64,000 nucleotides of DNA from Gigaspora rosea (lineage: Eukaryota; Glomeromycota; Glomeromycetes; Diversisporales; Gigasporaceae): contig QKWP01000034.1 of assembly GCA_003550325.1 (NCBI GenBank), positions 270,021 to 334,020 on the forward strand, written 5' to 3'. The notes beneath the pieces were generated by a model. It saw only the letters and a list, made by a program, of their open reading frames with translations, ran no database searches and was not told the DNA's origin. A program made the position numbers and the translations under genes. This document shows positions 57,186-64,000 of the stretch, piece after piece (the stretch's first letter is position 1; each line of letters starts with the position of its first letter).

Positions 57186-58753
57186 GGGGGCTTTCAGAAA
57201 TCAGCTGATTTTAGGGGGGATGGGTGGGTCAGCTGAAGTATCAGGTATAATTCCGGCCAAAATTTTATAATTCTGGCCAAAGTTACAAAATTATTTTTGA
57301 CCAAAATTATAAATTTATTAACAATATTTAATAATTAATAACTTTTAATTTACTGGATCAAATTTAATGATTTAACTACCAAAATGATCCTCTCAATGAG
57401 AGGATTCTAGCAAGCCAAAATTCTTAAAATCTAATTACTGGATCCTAAGATCAGAATAGATATATGTTACTATAAAAGTTTTATAATTTATTAAAAAATT
57501 ATAAACTATTTATAGTAACACAAATTTATTCCGATCTCTGGGTCCTGTAATTAGATTTTTGTGGTTTTGGGCTTGCTAAAATCCTCTCATTGAGCTGATC
57601 ATTTGGTAGTTAAATCATCGAAATTGGCCCAGTAGATCAAAAGTTATTAACAATTGAAAATTAATATTTAATTGTTAATAACAATTGAACAACTGGGCCG
57701 ATTTCGATGATTTTAACTACAAAATGATCAGCTCAATAAGAGGATTCTAGAAGCCCAAAATCATAAAAATCCAATCACAGGATCCAGAGATCAGAATAAA
57801 TTTGTGTTACTATAAATGGTTTATAATTTTTTAACAAGACTTTTGCTAATTTGCACCTGGGGTGATTTCACCTCATTACATGTAGAACCAATTAGATTGT
57901 AGGATCTTATATAACAAAACTAAAGAAAAAATTAAGAAAAAAACAAAGAATCTTTAATAACAAAAATTTTATTATGAAAACTCACTTTATATTTTTAAGT
58001 AAAAGTTTTCAACATCTAAATTTGCATATAATACACCTCTTTCTTAATATTACTCTAACCCTAATCTATTACCCTAACCCTAACTCTAATGTTTAATAGT
58101 AAACTTATTTATTAAAACATTTTATAGTGAGGTAATATCACCCTGGGAATAAATTATAAAACTTCTATAGTAGCACAAATCTATTCCAATCTTAGGATCT
58201 AGTGATTAGATTTTAATAATTTTGGGCTTGCTAGAATCCTCTCATTGAGCTGATCATTTGGTAGTTAAATCATCGAAATTGGCCCAGTAAAACAAAAGTT
58301 ATTAACAATTGAAAATTAATTTTCAATTGTCAATAACTTTTAATCTACTGGGCCAGCTTAATGAGAGGATTTTAGCAAGCCCAAAATCATAAAAATCCAA
58401 TCACAGGACCCAGAGATCAGAATAAATTTGTGTTACTATAAATGGTTTATAATTTTTTAATAAATTATAAAACTTTTATAGTAACACAAATCCATTCCAA
58501 TCTTAGGGTCTAGTGATTAGCTTTTAATGATTTTGGGTTTGCTAGAATCCTCTCATTGTGAGGATCATTTTGGTAGTTAAATCATTAAAATTTGCCCAGT
58601 AAATCAAAAGTAATTTACTAATAAATATTATATCTAACTTTTTAATAATCATAAAATCTAATTGGCTGATTGGGGTATCAGGTGGGGTGGGTGGAGTAGG
58701 GGTGAAGTGGGCTTATAGTAAAAAAAAAAATCAGCTGATTTCTGGAAGCCCCC
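57186..58753. mobile_element. Giant TTA-target fold-back element
   Basis: GGGGGCTTTCAGAAATCAGC and inverted GGGGGCTTCCAGAAATCAGC are flanked by TTA (57183-57185 and 58754-58756). The body is a series of head-to-head units with the core AACTACCAAAATGATCCTCT, AATGAGAGGATTCTAGCAAG and GTGTTACTATAAA. The left end touches the Polinton terminus directly. A smaller element (57835-58149) is nested inside. No transposase. TTA duplication fits PIF/Harbinger (inference). Confidence 0.75.
57835..58149. mobile_element. Nested MITE with CCCTAA repeats
   Basis: Comparison with a sister unit of the host fold-back (58440-58500) shows an extra ~315 bp here between TTTTTTAA and TAAATTATAAAAC. Its subterminal inverted blocks are CCTGGGGTGATTTCACCTCA and CCCAGGGTGATATTACCTCA. 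Two clusters of CCCTAA hexamers lie at 58066-58084. Confidence 0.6.
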
Positions 58754-58871
58754 TTACCAGTATAATGTGGACATGGATTTTTCGCTTGTAGTTACTGGAG
58801 TTTTTGTCAGGTAATTTTATTTCCTAGGTTTTATCGTTTTTACGTTTTTGCAAATATAGATTTTGCTCATG

Positions 58872-59040
58872 AGTTGTTCTGTGTCAAGTCTTAGTTAGTG
58901 CGTTATATGTGTTGTTTTTGTGTTGTTCTGTGTTGAGCCTTAGTTAGTGCGTCACATGTGTTGTTTTTGTGTTGTTCTGTGTCAAGTCTTAGTTAGTACA
59001 TCCTATATGATTTTTTTGTGTTATTCTGCAAAAAGTTTGT
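58872..59040. repeat. Tandem repeat, 3+ units of about 49 bp
   Basis: Units of TGTTGTTCTGTGTCAAGTCT plus TAGTTAGTGCGTTATATG recur with a 49-bp period, with the last unit diverged. They are non-coding and of unknown origin. Confidence 0.7.
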
Positions 59041-60811
59041 TACTAGCAGGTTAGTGTAGATTTCATTGTGCTGTTGGTATATTTTAGGGTCTGGGTAAGC
59101 TATTCTATATGTTACCCACCTGGTACATAGAGTTTTTTTTAGTTTTTCTACTGATTTTTTCAGATTCTTTAATAATGTTTTTGAGAAAAATCATTAGTTA
59201 ATGTATTTTTTAGAAACATCATGTAGAATTTTTTGTGCTTTACCAGTAACAAACTTGGATTAAAAGAGAAAAAACGTTATACATGTTTTGCAAAAACGTC
59301 ATACAAGCTATTTTTAGTATTAGATTACAAGAACATTACATTGGTGTCTTTGAATTTTAAGTGTATTAATTTAGCTACAAATCATCACTCTACTAGATTT
59401 ACTATATACTTGTTGTATACAGAGATTTATATTAATCCAATTGAATTTTTTCAAAATCTAGTTCACCTATTACATATAAATGCAAAATGTGAATGTATTC
59501 AAAGCCAGCTACATATAAATTTGGGTTTATTATAAGTTCTAAAATTTGCTAAATATAAAAGGCTTGGATCTTATAAAAAAAGGTTAGCAGAGCAAGAAAT
59601 TTGAGCTCTGGGATTAGTACGTTAATTAGAAATTGAATTTTTGTTTAAACAAGTTGTGGATTGGGTTTAGTGTTTGAAATAAGTAAAACGTACTGTATTA
59701 GACTAAAAAGTTAGGACAGATTGGGTTAAGTAGAACCCCAAAGAACTCTAATACAATTCAAATCTGTGTTTGTATAATATCAGCCAAATAGGCATATAAA
59801 ATAGGCCAAAATTTAAAAATTTACTATATAAAAATGCAATATTTGATGAATTTCTATGCAAAATTTCTTTTTTTAGTAATCTTTGAGTTATATTAGAGTT
59901 CTTCAAGTTCTGGTTAAGTTAGGAGTGATAAACGAATTGGATTAGGGTTTTAAATAGGTAAAGTGAATATGATTAGTGTTAGGGTTTAGAATTGTAAATA
60001 AAAAAATGTAAGTTAGTTATGTATTTTAGTATAATAGAAATAAATAAATTATTATAATAAATATTATTATTAAATATGAAGCTATTATTGAGAGTTATGT
60101 GATATGGATACATGTACCTTTGGGTACATATATATTAATTCAAATTCTATATATAAAAGTTTAATTTGCATATTTTTGGCATAAATTTGGTCTAACAATA
60201 AGCTACTCCTTTGTTTTGAACTAAGCTACTTTATTCTTTTAAATATATGCATGGGCGGTATTTTAAAATAAAGATCGAAAAAAATGATAAATAAATAAAG
60301 TAATAAAACACGTTTTATTTTATTTACTTATTTTTTTTTATTTTAATAATATCAGGGTTTTTTAATTTTAATAATATCTAATATAGAAATTGGGACCTGT
60401 TGAGAAAATCTCTACTCGGGTATTATTAACCTACCTGGGTTACCCAGGTAAATTATTATATATCTCAAGTGGAGACATAATAATATTTTCTACTCGGGTC
60501 CATTTTCTAATCTAATATTGCTTTTTTTTCTACTCAGGTCCAATTCCTAATCTAATATTGGTTTTTTTTTAAAAAAAAAATTTTTGTTGTTTTTTTTTTT
60601 AATTTTAATATTGGTTTTTTTTTTTAATTTTAATGTTTTTTTTTTTTTATAATTTTAATATCGGGTTTTTTTATTTTTATTTTTTATTTTTTTTTATTTT
60701 ATTTTTTCAATTTTTTTTTCACTTTTTATTTTTTATTTAAATTTTTTTTTTATTTTTTCAATTTTTTTTAAGATTTATTTATATGTACTCTAAAGTACAT
60801 GTACCCCATTA
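59041..60811. other. A/T-rich intergenic DNA
   Basis: No supportable gene. The frame at 59233-59535 has a few Cys/His residues but no pattern I trust. A palindrome TACCTGGGTTACCCAGGTA lies at 60431-60450, a GC micro-palindrome GTACCTTTGGGTAC at 60114-60127, and long T/A homopolymer tracts at 60525-60780. Confidence 0.5.
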
Positions 60812-61742
60812 GGGAGCTTCCAGAAATCAGCTGATTTCTGGGTGGGTGGGTGGGTCAGCTAAAGTATCAGGTGTAATTTCGGCCAAAATTTTATAATTCC
60901 GGCCAAAGTTGCAAAATTATTTTTGACCAAAATTATAGATTTATTAATAATTTTTAATTATTAATAACTTTTGATCTACTGTACCAAATTTGATGATTCA
61001 ACTACCAAAATGATCCTCTCAACGAGAGGATTCTAGTGAGCCCAAAATTGTTAAAATCCAATCACAGGATCCTGTGATCGGAATAGATTTGTGTTACTAT
61101 AAAAGTTCTATAATTTATTAAATAATTATAACCCATTTATATAATTCAAATTTATTTCGATCTTAGGATCCTGTGATTGGATTTTAACAATTTTGGGCTT
61201 GTTAGAATCCTCTCATTGAGAGGATCATTTTGGTAGTAAAATCATCAAAATCGGCCCAGTATATCAGAAGTTATTAACAATTAAATATTAAAATTTAATT
61301 GTTAATAACTTCTGATCTACTGGGCTGATTTCGATGATTTTACTACCAAAATGATCCTCACAATGAGAGGATTCTAACAAATCCAAAATTGTTAAATCTA
61401 ATCACAGGATCCTAAGATCGAAATAAATTTGTATTACTATAAATGTGTTATAATTATTTAATAAATTATAAAACTTTTATAGTAACACAAATCTATTTCG
61501 ATCAAGGATCCTGTGATTGGATTTTAACAATTTTGGGCTCACTAGAACCCTCTCATTAAGAGGATCATTTTGGTAGTTAAATCATTGAAATTGGTCTAGT
61601 AGATCAAAAGTTATTTACTATTAAATATTTTATTTAACTCGTAAAATCTGATTGGCTGATTGGGGTATCAGGTGAGGGTGGGTGGGGTAGGGATGAGATG
61701 GGCTTATAGTAAAAAAAAATCAGCTGATTTTTGGAAGCCCCC
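60812..61742. mobile_element. Second TTA-target fold-back, 931 bp
   Basis: GGGAGCTTCCAGAAATCAGC and inverted GGGGGCTTCCAAAAATCAGC are flanked by TTA (60809-60811 and 61743-61745). The internal units are the same as in 57186-58753 but without the nested insertion, and the subterminal CAGGTGAGGGTGGGTGGGG block is inverted at the left as GGTGGGTGGGTGGGTCAGC. No coding sequence. Confidence 0.8.
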
Positions 61743-61745
61743 TTA

Positions 61746-62239
61746 TGTGATCTATATAGATTGCTATAAAATTTAAGATCAGATGTAATATTACACGATC
61801 AGAAAAATTTAAAACAAATATTTGTTTTGACAAAAATCGCTTATTTCACAAGAAATTGTATACTAAACCACTTTCTGTACATTAATAAAAAGTTTTTCTT
61901 GAGTGATTTTACTATATAATAGCAAATTCTAACTCTAACATAGTTCACACCATAATTCTAACCTACATCAGCATTATAGTTTTTGTAATATTGTATAATC
62001 AAAATAAAGAGTACAAAAAATTTAATATACACTATGGGTATATTTACATTAATTCATAAAAAATTTATAAATAAAAAAAATTAAAAATAAAAAAATCAGA
62101 AATAAAAAAAAATTTAAGTGGTAATTCGCAGTTAAAGGATCAAAATTTTATAGTAAAAATCAGCAGAGATTTACTAATTGCTTTATATATAAGTGGAATG
62201 CCGTACATTTCTGATCATAATAAAAAACCCTATAGTAAA
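61746..62239. other. A/T-rich intergenic DNA
   Basis: No gene recognised. Part of 61780-61960 resembles the flank of the TTAGGG-associated dispersed repeat (ACAAATATTTGTTTTGACAAA), but the hexamers themselves are absent. Confidence 0.4.
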
Positions 62240-62790
62240 CAATCAATAAATATTATAGATTATCATGAAATCAAATTATTGTGAAATTCACGTGATCTTC
62301 ATATCACTAAAATTTCTGAACACATATAAATGATTGATTTATAAACTACGTATTAAAACAATCAAATGCTAACCTGGTCGGTATGCCTATATGCTGCATA
62401 AATAATATTCTTAATATCTATATAAAAGACTTTTAACTCTAACCCTAACCCTAACTACAAGGAAAAATAGAGTTTATAAACCACTAACAAAAAAAATTTT
62501 TTGCCTCATGTTTAGGTTAGGGTTAGGGTTAGGGTCGCCTTTTTGATATAGTTAGAAGGTCTTTTATTTATATATCAAGAATGCAATTTATACAGCATAT
62601 AGTTATATAATGAATTAACTCCAATAGTCCACTGGTTATAGTATTCGATTGGTTTAATTTCGTAGTGTAGATCAATTAGATCGATTGTTTATACAATTTT
62701 CAGAAATTTTAGAAAATTTTAGTGATACAGAGATCATGTAGATTTCATTATAATCTGATTTCACGATAATCTGCGACAATAAATACTCAC
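62240..62790. mobile_element. Long inverted repeat with telomere-like hexamers
   Basis: The arms are TTATCATGAAATCAAATTAT and CATATCACTAAAATTTCTGA at 62265-62330 and their diverged complements at 62700-62780. In the central part CCCTAACCCTAAC at 62443-62455 and GGTTAGGGTTAGGGTTAGGG at 62515-62534 face each other, and TATATAAAAGACTTTTAAC pairs with its counterpart near 62555. Target duplication is not resolved. Confidence 0.6.
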
Positions 62791-63120
62791 ATCATGTTAT
62801 ATACTAACACGATTTGAATGATTTAACTATCATTAGAACCAGAAAAGTTGGTTCTGCAAAGTTTAATTAGAAATTATAAAAGGTTTGCTTAGTAAAAAAA
62901 AATACTTTTATATGTAGAAAAGCCCATTCGCACACTATAGAAATTTACTATTAAATGCCTGCCATAATTTATTATAAAATGATTATCATTTTTTACCCTT
63001 TATCTGCGATTTACCACTTAAAAAATAGAAAATTAAAAAAATATAAAAAAAATAAATAAAAAGTTTATAAATAAAAACAATTAAAAATAAAAAAATCAAA
63101 AATAAATAAAAAATTAAAAA
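62791..63120. other. A/T-rich intergenic DNA
   Basis: I see no gene. AAATAAAAA-type runs increase toward the abrupt compositional change at 63121. Confidence 0.45.
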
Positions 63121-64000
63121 TAGGGTGTGGCGACTTAGGGAAGTTGGTAAGTTGTCACCCCCAAGTGGCAGGTCTTGAGTTCAAATCCCACTGGCGACGC
63201 TTTTAAAAAAATAGACCTGTGTTCCGGTAACTGTTTCTTGTCGATCGGTTGGGTACATCACCTGTAGTCCTTGGTTACTATCTTGAATGGGAGCTTTCGG
63301 GCGAAGTTGTGTCTTGTTACACAAACAAATCCAAGGAACCGGAGAAACAGAAACCCATTTGGCAAGTCCCGAGTAAGGAGGTAGCTCTGATCTTTGACGG
63401 TGCTACCAAAATTGAAATTTGGACAGAAACCGGAAAACCGGACGTTGTCCTTGGGGACAAGGTCTACCAACCTGGCCGCCGGAGTCGCACTAGAGGAAAA
63501 GGACCCATGTTGAGGAATTGGGGACCAAGGGGAGAAAAACCATAATGGCACCTAATGCTGGGTAGATCAACCCTTCCGGGCTAACTGGATTGGAAGTCTG
63601 GGATATACCGGTGAAGGACCGGAGGAAAATGATAGTGGGTGCCGGGATTGGACAAGGGCAGTAGTAGGTAATGGTAGCGGTTGCAGGGTAACCCCCTGAC
63701 TGCAAGTTGTTTGCCTCGGTGAATGCGTAAGTTACCGAAAGTGTAGGTGAATACCTGTGGGGGACAGGTATCACTTTACCAGGTTTACCACAGGGGCAAA
63801 TGCCCTCCAATAGGTGTTTGGCTAAAGCCTCAGGGTACTTTCACAGCGAATTACTCGTGAAAGGGTATATTGAGAGGAACATTGAACATGGGTAGAAGCC
63901 AGAGAGTTTAAATAGGCAATCCCCTAGCTGGGTTGCAGGTATGGCATCTAGTGTAGAACCTTCGGGCGGACTACTTAAATTAGACAACCAAAAGTTGTAC
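63121..64000 (+). mobile_element. GC-rich composite retroelement with tRNA-like head (SINE-like), cut by the window edge
   Basis: Composition jumps from about 20% to about 50% G+C at 63121. The first 75 bases (63124-63199) fold roughly like a tRNA: acceptor GTGTGGC against GGCGACGC with one mismatch, a D-stem CTTA/TAAG, an anticodon-like stem TGTCA/TGGCA with an 8-base loop, and a T-loop/B-box GAGTTCAAATCC. The T-stem is mispaired and the loop too long, so it is a derived pol III promoter, not a working tRNA. About 800 bp of GC-rich sequence follow, without a convincing frame. A SINE or the head of a longer non-LTR element is likely. Confidence 0.55.

Noticed and set aside
37136-57187. TTAGG as a secure Polinton target duplication
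   Set aside because: The right-hand TTA is also the target copy of the adjoining fold-back and the GG belongs to its end, so the match may be chance.
59233-59535. 100-residue frame as a gene
   Set aside because: Amino-acid content follows the base composition and no splice context, motif or related copy supports it.
63249-63545. 98-residue plus frame and overlapping minus frames in the GC-rich insert
   Set aside because: Both strands are open because the segment is GC-richer; no domain or consistent codon bias is seen.

Overview
The window is about 75-80% A+T, gene-poor and packed with transposable elements. Short spliceosomal introns (69-125 nt), a Maverick/Polinton element, an apurinic-endonuclease LINE and many non-autonomous DNA transposons indicate a large fungal nuclear genome. 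The style of the proteins suggests an arbuscular mycorrhizal fungus (Glomeromycotina, Rhizophagus-like); this is inference from recognition, not from a search. I found no bacterial genes, CRISPR array, rRNA or credible standalone tRNA.

Layout. 1-15.7 kb has no supportable host gene. It is a mosaic of inverted-repeat elements: TA-target elements (Tc1/mariner and pogo style), hAT-like elements with 8-bp duplications, a large fold-back, a Tc1 transposase remnant, and one composite with two elements nested inside a third. A 267-bp run of N (15678-15944) sits in an A/T microsatellite. 16.7-17.1 kb holds a small broken coding fragment, and 17.8-18.7 kb two abutting MITEs.

19,988-29,932 (+) is a decayed five-exon gene of unknown function. 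A 7.8-kb LINE (21,754-29,538, minus strand) lies antisense inside its fourth intron, flanked by a 14-bp target duplication; removing it leaves a 69-nt intron like its neighbours. The LINE has an ORF1 with a triple repeat and an ORF2 with endonuclease, reverse transcriptase, degenerate RNase H and a zinc knuckle. The two ORFs overlap by ATGA, and both are broken.

29.9-37.0 kb is another MITE cluster, including one inserted in a small hypothetical gene. 37,141-57,182 is a 20-kb Polinton/Maverick with 890-bp terminal inverted repeats. It carries a retroviral-type integrase, a protein-primed family-B DNA polymerase, a small zinc-finger gene in each repeat, a Gag/retropepsin-like gene in place of the usual capsid and cysteine-protease genes, and an apparently intact three-exon Myb/SANT-like gene. 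Three other elements are nested in it. 57.2-61.7 kb contains two giant TTA-target fold-backs, and 62.2-62.8 kb a long inverted repeat with telomere-like hexamers. 63.1 kb to the edge is a sharply more GC-rich insert with a tRNA-like head.

Two signals cross the window. Protein reading frames are interrupted mostly by TGA where CGA (Arg), or less often TGG, is expected; two related fragments at 17.0 and 47.1 kb show CGA in one and TGA in the other. Several hAT-like elements share a short terminal signature but are each filled with a different, element-specific palindromic motif (for example TCGATTAATCGA, GGCCATTGGCC, CAAATTTG, AAGTCGACTT).
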